Part shown: piece after piece, positions 43,271-53,361 of the stretch | Numbering within the stretch: position 1 is the first letter of the stretch | How the letters are laid out: each line of letters opens with the position of its first letter | Origin: Macrothele yani | Taxonomy: Eukaryota > Arthropoda > Arachnida > Araneae > Macrothelidae | Direction of reading: 5' to 3' | Assembly: GCA_039090855.1 (NCBI GenBank) | Contig: CM076991.1 | Coordinates: forward strand, 106,094,021-106,158,020 | Length of the DNA: 64,000 nt | Made by a program: the position numbers and the translations under genes | The notes under the pieces: model-generated | What the model saw: only the letters and a program-made list of their open reading frames with translations | The model's database searches: none | What the model was told of the DNA's origin: nothing

Positions 43271-44261
43271 CGGAAATCGAAGAAAACTGCCAACTCCTTA
43301 TCTGTCTTTCTTTCCAGATACAGCCATTTTTTCAACTGTTTTTTTTTTTTTTGCTATGTTTATTACGCTTCTTACTTTAACTCTTCCAAAAGATAATCTT
43401 GAATCACTAAATTTTCCAACAGTTCTCTAGAATTTCGGAGGCGCAGTGACAACAACACTATTACGATATGTCAGCAATCGTGAAGAAGCTAAAAAATCCT
43501 ACAAGGCGAACACTTTAATATTAGGCGAGGTCACTGCATTTCTTTATGCCTGTAATTTAGCTTCTTCCACCGTGATAGCAGTTATACAAAACTTTCGTTG
43601 CCTAACAGGTTTCTTTGGACATTTTTTTTGCCCTCTTTCCCTTGGTAAACATGGATGTTTAAACACAGCTAATGCGAAACACGCTTTGGGCGTCAGCGCA
43701 TTATGGTCTTGAAATAAGGCGTCCAGATGCCGAAATGTATAATTCTTGTCCCTATTGTCCTACCTACATAAGCGACGGCATTGACAAAGAATGAAATCTC
43801 TTTTACTCCTTTTATTTTCTTTATTTTTTTGCGTAGCTTGTACTGAAGTACAATACATAATAAATTCGCAATAAATAATAAATATCCGGTTCATGCTTTG
43901 TATAAAGAAGGTAATGCCATTTTAAAGCAAAAATTATTGAATTTCATTACAAAAATATGCTTTCATGCTATTTAAATATGCGTAACAGAATTATATGTTT
44001 TGATACGATTTCCAAACGTGAATATATATATATATATATTTCTCTTTGCTGCTGTTTTTTCATCTTCACGCCTTATCTGTTTTAATTAGTATGTAGACAT
44101 TGAAAAATACGACGTTTTTGACGACGAATACCGAGAATATCTGTTGTGGTGAGGGCCTTAGACAGCCAGAAATACATAAAACAAAGGAGAGTTTCATGTG
44201 GTCACGTGCCCAACAGGAGCGAATGCTTTCGTAAAGGATGGAAACAAGCCTGGCCTGAGTC
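43271..44261. other. No recognisable gene
   Basis: T run at 43340, (TA)n near 44024-44038. The plus frame 43446-43712 is open but unrecognised. Confidence 0.5.
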
Positions 44262-44600
44262 CCCGACAAGAATGAACACTAGAAAAACAAAAATGCAATG
44301 CAAAAAGAATTTGTCACTCGAATGACAAGAATGAACACTAGAAAAACAAAAATGCAATGCAAAAACAATTTGTCACTAGAATGACAAGAATGAGCACTAG
44401 AAAAAGAAGAATGCAATGCAAAAACAATTTGTCGCTAGAATGACAAGAATTAACACTAGAAAAACAAGAATGCAATGCAAAAAGAATTTGTCACTAGAAT
44501 GACAAGAATGAGCACTAGAAAAAGAAGAATGCAATGCAAAAACAATTTGTCGCTAGAATGACAAGAATGAACACTAGAAAAACAAGAATGCAAAGAAATA
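44262..44600 (+). repeat. 59-bp tandem array, about 5.5 copies
   Basis: GACAAGAATGAACACTAGAA followed by AATGCAATGCAAAA and AATTTGTCACTAGAAT repeats with a 59-bp period. Alternate copies share variants (AACAAAAATG against AAGAAGAATG), which suggests a two-unit higher-order period in part. Confidence 0.92.
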
Positions 44601-45160
44601 TGATTTAGAGAGAGGGAAGGTAATACATTGTTAAAGTATACATGGAAATTTTTGGGGTTGATTTATGCCTATACGATGTAAAACGATTTTTTTTTCTTTT
44701 TCGAATCATCTTTCTAGAAACTGCGATACATGGAAACAAATACAAATGAAAGCTTACATTATTTAACGAGTTATAGTATTTATGCTTCAAATATGCAGTA
44801 AGTTTACGTGAATTTATGTGTCTCTGCTAGTTAATGTTCGAAGTGAACTTCGATGAACATATATTTCTTCGATAATATTTACGTGAATAAGGACTTCTAG
44901 GACCAAGGAAGAATCAGCATAAGTGAACTGCATACAATTCCAACGTCTCTATGCTTCCACTCACTGAACTTCAGGACATCGATATAATCCACTGCCAGAA
45001 AATAATCTAGCTGGCTTCAACACAGATATCAATCATACAACAACGACACTTGTTCGTCGATCACATATCTCAAAAGGTCTTGTATCAACATTTAGCAATC
45101 GACTCGTAATCTCTCGACATCTATATAACTCCACGATATCCATCGATACATTCTCCTTCC
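44601..45160. other. No recognisable gene
   Basis: No domain, repeat family or RNA gene seen on either strand. Confidence 0.5.
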
Positions 45161-45167
45161 TTTTGTT

Positions 45168-45466
45168 TGTTGGTTTGGAGGTTTAAGTTTGCTCTTGAGT
45201 TCATACAGATACAGTATTTAGGACACAGTGTACAACAAATATTCAAGACATACATATACACCGATATTAAAATAAATATTCAAGACATGTACAGCAGGAA
45301 ATTATATAGCGAACATGTGATACAGTATGCCAATGTATCAAATAACAGAGAGAGCCAGTGCCGAAAGACAAACACAACATCCATGCCCCACCGGGATTCG
45401 AACCCGGACCCATCTTGGATGAATGGTCAGAAGCCAGCGCTTAGACAACTGCGCCATCGGGACGGC
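45168..45466 (-). repeat. SINE (family A) with internal replacement
   Basis: The tRNA-like head (GGGTTCGAATCCCGG, minus) and first body part lie at 45345-45466. The tail phrase GGTTTGGAGGTTTAA lies at 45170-45186. Between them about 155 bp of unrelated AT-rich sequence replaces the rest of the body. Confidence 0.75.
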
Positions 45467-45760
45467 AGTGAAAACCTGCAAATTGAATCGTTCGTGAATG
45501 ACTTTTCGGTGAATGATGAACTCTCAAGAAGGAATGATTTATGCCATTACTAAATCCACATAGAGAAGAATGTACAGAAGAAATAGGCACATCATTCTTT
45601 GACGTAGTTAGTTAACAAAAAATTATGTCGCCCGACTGGGAATTTTAACTACTTACCACTAGAGGGGCAACGCCAGCTATTATTACGATCATCATAATTT
45701 TTATTAATATGTTATAAACTAAATGGACAAGACATTATTTAGAGATAACCTAATCAGCGT
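45467..45760. other. Nothing recognised
   Basis: Left flank of the hAT element. It contains CCACTAGAGGGGC near 45658, a CTCF-like word with one extra base. Confidence 0.45.
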
Positions 45761-46144
45761 GTTGATCATAGAGGTTTGCAAGGGCCTTATTTGGTGAGGC
45801 CAGCCCGGCCTGTTTCAAAAATTACACACAGTCGGCCCGGCCCGGTCCGTGATGTGACATTTTGTATAATTTTGTCTTTCTATTATATTTTATTAAATTG
45901 TGAAAATTAAATAAGGAAAAGGGATGTTATTGAAAATATTTAATTGAATGTAATCATTAAAATATTAACTAAACTTCGGCAATTATCGAAACATATGACC
46001 TGTAAAGAGAGAAAAAAAGGAAGACTAAAAGCGCGTTGAAAATCACCCTTTCTCTGAACTAGCGCAGGTGGTAACACTACAAAAGTCAATCACTATAGAA
46101 ATTAGGGTTAGGAGAAACAATCGATGTCGTCCTACTCTCTCATA

Positions 46145-46146
<2 letters not shown>

Positions 46147-46206
<60 letters not shown>
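46147..46206 (+). repeat. (AC)n microsatellite, 60 bp
   Basis: Uninterrupted CA/AC repeats; the antisense Val-Cys frames over it are artefacts. Confidence 0.97.
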
Positions 46207-46207
<1 letters not shown>

Positions 46208-46314
46208 CCCACCCCACTGCGGACAATCCCATACCCTGCCCCACACGACACACAGAAGCGTCGGGGTCGAAATTTTTTGTTGTAACAAACCTCAAAGTGC
46301 CTCTACCATCTTAA

Positions 46315-46744
46315 GGTGGTTCCACCTAAAATCTCTGCCTTATGTTTCCAATGGTAAAAGTTCTTTACATATTTCCTTCGCAATTAATGTATTTCCAAAT
46401 ATGAAAATTTACACATCGATAAAACTAACTTTTAGTTATAGCACGGGATAATTAATACTTGCTAAAGCATAACCATAATTATATTAAAAATCAGTCATTC
46501 TTCCGTCAGCAATGTTCAGACTGATAATAGATGGTGCAACCAGTACATTGATGACGTCAGTAGACAAACAAATGCTGGATTGCTTAATTATGGTTATGTT
46601 TTAGCAAGTATCCCATGCTATAACTTAAAGTTAGTTTTATCGATGTACAAATTTTCAACCTTGGGAATACATTTATTGCGAAGAAAATGTGTAAAGAAAT
46701 TTTACCATTGGACACATAAGGCAGAGATTTTAAGTGGAACTACC
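46315..46744. mobile_element. Foldback TTAA MITE with ~180-bp arms
   Basis: TTAA on both sides (46311-46314, 46745-46748). Ends GGTGGTTCCACCTAAAATC and, reverse-complemented, GGTAGTTCCACTTAAAATC. The left arm (46315-46490) is the reverse complement of the right arm (46570-46744), with a ~75-bp centre. The RNA would form a long duplex. Non-coding; a diverged relative lies at 15240. Confidence 0.88.
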
Positions 46745-46984
46745 TTAATACCTACTGATGGTTAAAACACTGTGAGGCCTCTCCTCGCCTCTGTGATTAC
46801 ACCCCAGGCTATGTCATGGAAGTAAGTAAAGCCAGCAAAACAGTTAAACAGACCACGAAATCGAGAAACACAACTTTTTCATTTCTTAACCATTGGATAA
46901 AAAGAATGGGTCGACTTGGCCCGGCCCGGCTGTAAGTGTCTGTGAAAAAGCCCGGCCTAGCCCGTGCAGACCTCTAGTTGATCC

Positions 46985-47483
46985 TCCTCTAGCGCGAATA
47001 ACGGCCAGTACACGCCAAGGCATCGACTCCACTATACCCCGGAAGGTTTCCGAAGGTAATGCCAGCCATGCCTGCTGCGGCATTGTCCACAACTCCACCC
47101 GAGACGTCTGTCGGTCTGTCCAGAATCCATGCGCAGTACTGTTAGCTCGCTGACGCTGCTTGGGCCTTTGACATTTAACCTGGATGTGATTTGCGCAGCC
47201 GTTGCCAATCTATCGGTCTGTGTGACCCAGGATAATTTACGTCGGCCCCAGTCATCAATGGAGTATGGTCGGCCACCATTTGCTCTCTGGGCGCTGGTAC
47301 GTCCGTCGATGGTGGAGGACAACCACATCAAGGGTGTACCGCGGTATACTCGCGGTACACCCTTGATATGGTTGCCTTCTGGAACCCTAAGGATCTTAAA
47401 ACTTGGGCGATAGAATGACCAATCTGTTTTGAGTCGACAACGCTTACACGATCAAAGTCTCTCAGATCACCACGTTTACCCAT
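46985..47483 (-). pseudogene. Tc1-family transposase with catalytic core deleted
   Basis: Minus strand from the ATG at 47483: MGKRGDLRDFDRVSVVD, then an FQKATISRVYRE helix-turn-helix motif. RPYSIDDWGRRKLSWV and RLATAAQITSRLNV (second DNA-binding half) follow. It then jumps to the C-terminal LPSETFRGIVESMPWRVLAVIRARGG near 47070-46990. The whole DDE domain is missing, so this is an internal deletion derivative. A 24-bp inverted duplication (47320-47374) lies inside the helix-turn-helix coding part and introduces a stop. The hAT element has inserted just past its C-terminal end. Confidence 0.8.
47320..47374. repeat. Near-perfect 24-bp hairpin inside the Tc1 gene
   Basis: Arms 47320-47343 and 47351-47374 are reverse complements with one mismatch, around a 7-nt loop (GTATACT). 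The innermost 17 pairs are perfect. Confidence 0.93.
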
Positions 47484-48345
47484 GTTCGTCGATTGCGGTA
47501 CGCTGTTGGGAAGACCTGTTTGTCCGCCTATTTATCTCCTACGTTCGGTTTGGGTCTGTTCCACTCTGCGCGGGGGAAGCTCATGTCAACACTGCCCATC
47601 ACCCCTATTTCTAATGTTTTGCCTATTGAGTATGCACTCACACAGTATAATTACCAGGTTCATGAATGAAGCGGCGCCCCCACGGGGAGGGAAAATGGGG
47701 CCCGGAACCTCTCCTCCCTCGGGCTGACAGAGCGAAAAATTATTACGTCGAAGTTGGAAACAAAATATCACGATATGCGATCTACATATATACTTCTTAC
47801 TCATGTACCGTATAATTATAACGTGCAATAATTATAAGGAAGCAGTTCTGTTAAATGAATTTTGAAAAATCTAACCAGAAAAAGAATTTCGTCTGCTGCT
47901 TCTCCTAATCATTTTACTTTCTTATACTGTAACATTACTAGTAACTTGATAAGAATAAATGTACAAACTTTAACCTCCCCTTAATTGTTATTGCACCTGA
48001 CAATTTTTCCCGGGTAAATTTAGATGAGTCATCCCACCTTGGGGAAATTCTGTGCGCTATTGTCACTTGGTCCATCGTTTTTTGTTATTGGATGCTTAGG
48101 TTTAAATATATTTGTATATGCTTTAAATATATATTTTACGAATCGTTGGAAACGCACTTTAATATTGCGGAGATATTTTCATCGCTTCCCAATATTTTGG
48201 GAGATGTTTTCCTCTGGGTACTTTAATTTGCATCTTTACTAATTTGGGCCAACCCCATGAAGAAATTTTGAGTGCGCCAATGCATTAATGTAGGTTCCTA
48301 AATCGATATGATACCATAGAAGAAAACTGAAATACGCTACATATT
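47484..48345. other. No recognisable gene
   Basis: Includes the upstream part of the Tc1 remnant (to about 47640, exact end unclear) and a GC-rich patch near 47670-47730. Confidence 0.5.
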
Positions 48346-48935
48346 TTTTTACGTTTTCCAACCGTAGGTTGAAGATGCGTATATGCTCCAGCTTTGTCCG
48401 TCCGTCTGTCCGCATGATAACTCGCGATTTCGATGAAATTTTAGTATGTGGTATGGGACCACCTGGGGACAAACCTTATTGAAAATGGACGAAATGAGGT
48501 CAAAGGTCAGGACATAGGAGCGGGATACATTCCATTGCTCTCATGCGTCATAACTTGCGTAAAAATTGTTCGATTTCGATGAAATTTTGGTATGTGGCAG
48601 GGGATTACCTGGGAACAAACTGTTGAAAATGGGCGAAATGGGGTCAAAGGTCAGGACATAGGAGCGGGATCCATTCCATTGCCTTTATGCTTCATAACTT
48701 GCGTAAAAATGCTTCTATTGCGACAAAACTTTAGTATGTTATTCATGAGGTATACTGAACTGGTTCTGTTGAATATCATCGAAATGATGTTAAAGGTCAG
48801 GACACAGGAGCGAGATTAATTCCACAGCCATTATTCTCATAACTTGAGTAATAACTTCAATAATGATTTCTGGTATGTTGGAAAGCGTATCATAATCAAT
48901 GCATTGCATGATTTTACTAGTTTTTTTTTCTATGA
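48346..48935 (-). repeat. DR1-motif repeat element, inverted copy
   Basis: Minus orientation of the 17.8 kb element: CCAACCGTAGGTTGAAG and (GTCC)n at the left, TCATAATCAATGCATTG at the right. Three units carry GAGGTCAAAGGTCA (48496), GGGGTCAAAGGTCA (48640) and GATGTTAAAGGTCA (48786), 144 and 146 bp apart. The first contains a perfect AGGTCA-A-AGGTCA. Confidence 0.9.
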
Positions 48936-49915
48936 TTGCAATAACGAATATATTTGTTACAAACCGTATACATTAAAAATCAAGTATGTGGTTTATCGTG
49001 TTCGGGTCACCAGATAACACGGCGAATGAGAATTTTTGCTCTTGGGCCATAACAAACTAGCCTTGTACAATTAATTGCATTTCACTGATTGAAAACAGCT
49101 GTCATCAAAAGCATTCACAATTTATTAGTCATGTTCCATGTCTCCTGGAACTGAAGACATGCCGTCCAAGTGCAGTTGCCACTAACGATTGTTTACATTT
49201 AACTTTTTGAGTCAATAAACGGTTCAGATCGGCATATCCTCCAGATTACGCTTTTGGCAGTCTCGATAACAACAAACACAGATGGGCATGCTCTGGCGGC
49301 AATCCAGAAATGAGATAAAAGAAAAAAAAAACGTCGGCGAACGTCAAAGGAATTACAAAATTAGTCACTCTGCCAGCCATGGTTGGGCTGGTCACTTGTT
49401 TAGTTCGTCCTAAAACTCTTTCCAAAAGCTCTTTAAAACAACATAAAATACCAACTCAACAAAAAAAAAGGGGGGGGGGGGATTCTGACAATATATTTTA
49501 AAGAAAGGATAGGTGAGGGAAAAAATGTAGGAATTGTTTTACGATTACACGTCTTCGTCCGCAAGATACGCATAATGAAAACCTGAAAAACAGTTGATGC
49601 TGGTGGCTTGTTAGGACTTTATGTCACAAATTGTCTTATGGTGTCCAAATCAGTTGAAAACGAATTGTAAATAAAAGAAAAAATGCGATGCTTTAAACAG
49701 AATTCGTAAAGTATTTCCGCAGATGGTGCATGCTTTCTTGAACAATGAGCTCTTTTGTAACAAATACACAAAAATCCGGAATGTTTCTACTGTATATCAA
49801 ATACTGAAGAGCTCAACACAGCCACTGGAAAAACCAAAATGAATAATAATTTGGCAAAATACCTTTGCATACCTGTTGATGCAGCTTGAGTTTGTCCCAA
49901 AACAAAAATTGTAAC
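48936..49915. other. No recognisable gene
   Basis: A run near 49321 and a G run at 49470. No domain recognised. Confidence 0.5.
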
Positions 49916-50090
49916 CAAACAAATTTTGAAGATGTGAATCCGATTTTTTTTTTTTTGGTGTAAATATGACAAGGATGGTAAGTCAGATAATATCCGAAAA
50001 TTCATCGTCCGGGAACGGGAATCGAACCCGCGTCTCCCGGATAGCGCCCTTGTATGCTAACCACTACACCACCCAGAACGACAAAGTCTC
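49916..50090 (-). repeat. tRNA-derived SINE (family B)
   Basis: The minus-strand head 50079-50007 is tRNA-like: acceptor GTTCTGG against CCCGGAC (one mismatch), A-box TGGTGTAGTGGTTAGCA, B-box GGGTTCGATTCCCG. The body follows to the left (TTCGGATATTATCTGACTTA, then ATTTACACC, an A run and TCACATCTTCAAAATTTG). Its head and body differ from family A. Confidence 0.75.
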
Positions 50091-50217
50091 AAGTTTCCGA
50101 TAAATTTAAATATAACCACCACAACAGGATTTGCTAGTCGAAGCAACCGACATTCATGTTTAGATAATCTGGAGGTTAAGAATTCTATCCCGTGATTGCC
50201 CGGAGGAGCAGATAAAT

Positions 50218-50480
50218 CATGAATGGAGTACGGGATTACACCATACAATACAAATTTTGAAGATGTGAATCTGCTTTTTGGTGTAAATATCAAGTTTTCG
50301 GATATTTTATATTTCAAGTTTATTTTTTCAAGTTCATATTTTTTTCATTTTATGTTTTATATTTTCAAGTTTTCGGATATTATCTGACTTACCATCCTTG
50401 TCATATTTACACCCAAGAACGGATTCACATCTTCAAAATTTGTATTGTACGGTGAAACTCCATATTCCATTCACGATATC
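50218..50480. repeat. Foldback of two family B SINE tails
   Basis: ACAATACAAATTTTGAAGAT at 50245 and its reverse complement near 50430 form the core of inverted arms of about 90-100 bp (50218-50302 and 50377-50480), with an AT-rich centre. The right arm keeps the family B body phrase TCTGACTTACCATCCTTG. Confidence 0.75.
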
Positions 50481-50537
50481 CCATATGGTACTGAACAGTT
50501 TATTAGCTTCGTAATGACGTACCCATCAACCGAGGTA

Positions 50538-50673
50538 TCCCCCCCCCCTCTCTCTCTCTCTCTCATCACGCGCACACACACACACACACACACAATAATT
50601 ACGAAATCTAACATCTCGCAGACTGTGTGTGTGTGTGGGGGGGGGGGGGTCTCTGTCTCTCTCTCTCTCTCTC
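50538..50673 (+). repeat. Compound microsatellite with mirrored layout
   Basis: C run, (CT)n, (CA)n, 40 bp of unique sequence, then (GT)n, G run, (TC)n. The C-run/CA half can pair with the GT/G-run half. Confidence 0.9.
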
Positions 50674-50976
50674 GAACTTAGATGACCCCTACTACTTTCA
50701 CTGCATATGGGTGAAGAGCGAAAGTAAATTGATTGACAAAGATCATGCGGGTAGTTATGTTGCCGTAGTGCACGTCCTTCATACATGAAAATTGAAAAAA
50801 AAAATGATAATAAAAAAATAAACAGCACGAACGAACTGTTACTAGATTTCACAGAAAACAGATTTATGCGGCCGCGGTGTTGGATAGAGACCGAAGAAGT
50901 GCATCCTGCAGTGGGCACCAGACTTTATCTTCCACGACATATGCATGGAAAATAACACAATTTTTTTTTTTAATTT

Positions 50977-51335
50977 CATCAACCATTTTCATTTCACTGC
51001 TGGATGAAGGTCTCTCCATGTCTTACTTGCAAGTCTCTCTTTTGATCATTTTTTTCCATGTCGCTCCAGCACGCTTTTGAATTTTATCCATTCATCTCTA
51101 ACGTGGTCTTCTCTGGCATTTTCTGATATTTGGTATGCTATCTAATATTTTAGTTGTCCATCGGTAGCCCATTCTTCTAGGAATACGTTCAAGCCATTGC
51201 CATTTCCGGATTTTACTTTGATCATGACCCCCAAGTCTTATGATTTTCCTGACCCATGAATTCCTCGTTTTCTTGGTTACATCAATGAGCATGCGTCTTT
51301 GCCCCTGTGTATGAAACGCAAAATGTAACTGACTG
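50977..51335 (-). mobile_element. RTE LINE 3' fragment, antisense
   Basis: The minus-strand frame near 51098-51330 (KTRNSWVRKIIRLG, KWQWLERIPRRMGYRWTTKI) matches the C-terminal region of the RTE at 27.9-28.1 kb (KKRNSWIRKMTRVE, KWQWAGHTARRTDHRWTAEI). 5'-truncated. Confidence 0.85.
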
Positions 51336-51577
51336 TTGTGCATGTTTAACACGTTTGTATCGTCTTTTCGTTCGAAAACGAGCTCGTTGTTTGCTTTTAT
51401 CCGCTCAACTAGAAGACTCAAACCGTGGGTAATCTTTTAAACGTAATGTTTTTCTGCGTTCTCTTTACGTTGTACTGGTGTTTTTCGTTTTGTGTAGTCC
51501 GCCGTCTCTTGTCGGCCATTTACAAAGTTTGTTTCTCCTTTGTGACATACTTTCTTGGTTAAATGTCCTAATTTTTG

Positions 51578-51712
51578 CCGTGGAGAGTGGTCTAAGCGTT
51601 GGCTTTTGACCATTCGTTGGAAATGGGTCAGGGTACGAATCCAGGTGGGGGCATGGATTTTGTGTTTGTCTGGCCCTCTCCCTCCCTTGGAACCAGTACT
51701 CGGGAGTTACAA
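51578..51712 (+). repeat. SINE (family A), head half
   Basis: GAGTGGTCTAAGCGTTGGCT, GGGTACGAATCCAGG and CCCTTGGAACCAGTACT follow the family order. The tail is missing; a DDE transposase fragment follows directly. Confidence 0.82.
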
Positions 51713-52000
51713 ATTCCACAACCGATTGTTTGGAAAATTTTGAGGAAGCGGCTCAAAATGACTCCCTGCAAACTGCGGTTATTGCAAAGTCTAAGTGACA
51801 ATGACAGAACTGCTCGTCACGATTTCTATACAGAAATGCAGGAACGTTTTGAAGATGTTTTTAGCGAGCGTGTAATTTTCAGCGACGAATCGATAATCCA
51901 CATAAGTCGGAAAGTTAACAATAACAACATTCCCATTTGGGGGACTAAAAATCACAAGAGCAACAGTGGAGCATATGCAGGATTCCCCAAATGTACAGAT

Positions 52001-52425
52001 GGTGAGTCGAAAGATTTGTAATATTTGGATCACTTTATGTCTTCATACGCACCTTTACGACGAAAGCTGACTGGCATTCAAAGTATAGGCCATCGTCTTG
52101 CACCGTCTTTGGCCATCTGTCTGCCAGTTCTTCGATTCTACAGAGGGTGAGTCGAAAGTTTTGCAATATTTGGATCACTTTATGTCTTCATACGTACCTT
52201 TACGACGAAAGTTGACTAGCATTCAAAGTATAGGCGATCGTGTTGCAGTCTTTAGCCATCTGTCTGCCAGTTCTTCGATTCTACAGAGGGTGAGTTGAAA
52301 GTTTTGCAATATTTGGATCACTTTATGTCTTCATACGTACCTTTACGACGAAAGCTGACTAGCATTCAAAGTATAGGCCATCGTGTTGCACCGTCTTAGC
52401 CATCTGTCTACCAGTTCTTCGATTC
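52001..52425 (-). repeat. Triplicated mariner end, ~144-bp unit
   Basis: TTTGGATCACTTTATGTCTT starts at 52024, 52169 and 52312. Each unit begins with the mariner terminal repeat (GGTGAGT[CT]GAAAG) and ends GTTCTTCGATTC. Confidence 0.93.
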
Positions 52426-52499
52426 CGAGGCGGTATCAGTTCTTGTCCTTCGAGGCGAAGAACTCCTTCACCCCAGCTGCCACCTCCTCCTGGTTGTTG

Positions 52500-53361
52500 A
52501 AGTGCCAGTCGCGAAGTAAGTGATCCATGGACCCGGAACAAGAAATAATCCGACGGGGCAAGATGCGGACAATATGCTGGATGTGGCATCAGTGCGATCA
52601 GCTCAAGTTCCTGGTATGAAGCCGAGTGTTATCCTGCTGTAGGAGAGCGCGCTTTCTGTTCACCAGTGCCGGGTGCTTCTCCTCCATATGTTTGGAGCAG
52701 GGGCGTTGATGGTCCGACCGTCTGGAACAAATTCGAAATGGATTATCCAATCGAAATTTCACCAGACGCAGAACATCCCCTTGTTCTCGAAGCGCCCACG
52801 TTTGGCAAGAGGTTGTGGAACCTGGCCCGGGCTCAACCACTGCTGTCGTGTGTTGGAATTACGGAAATAGACCCACTTTTCTTCGCACGTAACAATTCTC
52901 TTGATGAAACGTACATCGCGCGGGTTTTCTAGGAGTTTCGTGCACACTTCCACTCGAGGGTTTGCTTCAGCTGGCGTCAGTTCGTGAGGGACAATGCGGC
53001 AGCTCCTATAGACTTTGCCGAGGTACTGAAGGTGATGAACCACATTGGTCTGTGATATTCTCATCTCACCTGATAATTTCAGAGTGCTGGTTGTCGGATT
53101 TGCCTCTATGGCCTGGTGCACGGCCTCCGAATCCACGGTTCGCGGCCTAGCTGACCTTTACTGAATTTTGTTCAGGTGACAGAAACCGTCGAGGTTTCTG
53201 TCACCTGAGCGAAATTTCTTGAACCATCTGGTTGTGGTGCTGTGGTCCACGGAACGTTTCCCTTTCGCATGACATATGTTTCGTGTTGCTTGAGCAGCGT
53301 TATGGCCGAGTTCAAACTCGTAAAGCAAAAGTTCCCTAATTAGCCGGTTGTGGCTGTTCAC
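52500..53361 (-). pseudogene. mariner transposase, degraded, first catalytic Asp changed
   Basis: Minus strand from 53361: MNSHNRLIRELLLYEFELG with NAAQATRNIC and RWFKKFRSGD, the mariner N-terminal domain. AVHQAIEANPTTSTLKLSGE and the YRSCRIVPHELTPAEA region follow. The first catalytic motif reads TCEEKW where mariner has TGDEKW, so Asp is now Glu (near 52872). The second block is QQDNTRLHT (near 52625), and the third, HLAPSDYFLF (near 52540), keeps its Asp. A perfect 16-bp inverted duplication (53172-53208) ends the first reading block. It is older and more decayed than the mariner at 33.8 kb and from a different lineage, judging by terminal repeats and sequence. Confidence 0.82.
53172..53208. 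repeat. Perfect 16-bp hairpin inside the mariner gene
   Basis: TCAGGTGACAGAAACC, loop GTCGA, GGTTTCTGTCACCTGA. Confidence 0.95.

Larger units (their letters stand above)
45769..46976. mobile_element. Non-autonomous hAT element, nested in a Tc1 remnant
   Basis: Ends TAGAGGTTTGCAAGGGCC and, reverse-complemented, TAGAGGTCTGCACGGGCTAG, a common hAT terminal type. Flanks are GTTGATCA (45761-45768) and GTTGATCC (46977-46984). Subterminal CCCGGCC words occur near both ends. It contains an (AC)n tract and a complete TTAA MITE. 1,208 bp. Confidence 0.85.

Noticed and set aside
44262..44600. CRISPR-like regular repeats
   Set aside because: The units are contiguous with no unique spacers, and the DNA is eukaryotic; it is an ordinary tandem repeat. 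The same applies to the 83-bp and 145-bp arrays.
46043..46451. Frames with long Thr-His or Val-Cys runs
   Set aside because: They are translations of an (AC)n microsatellite.
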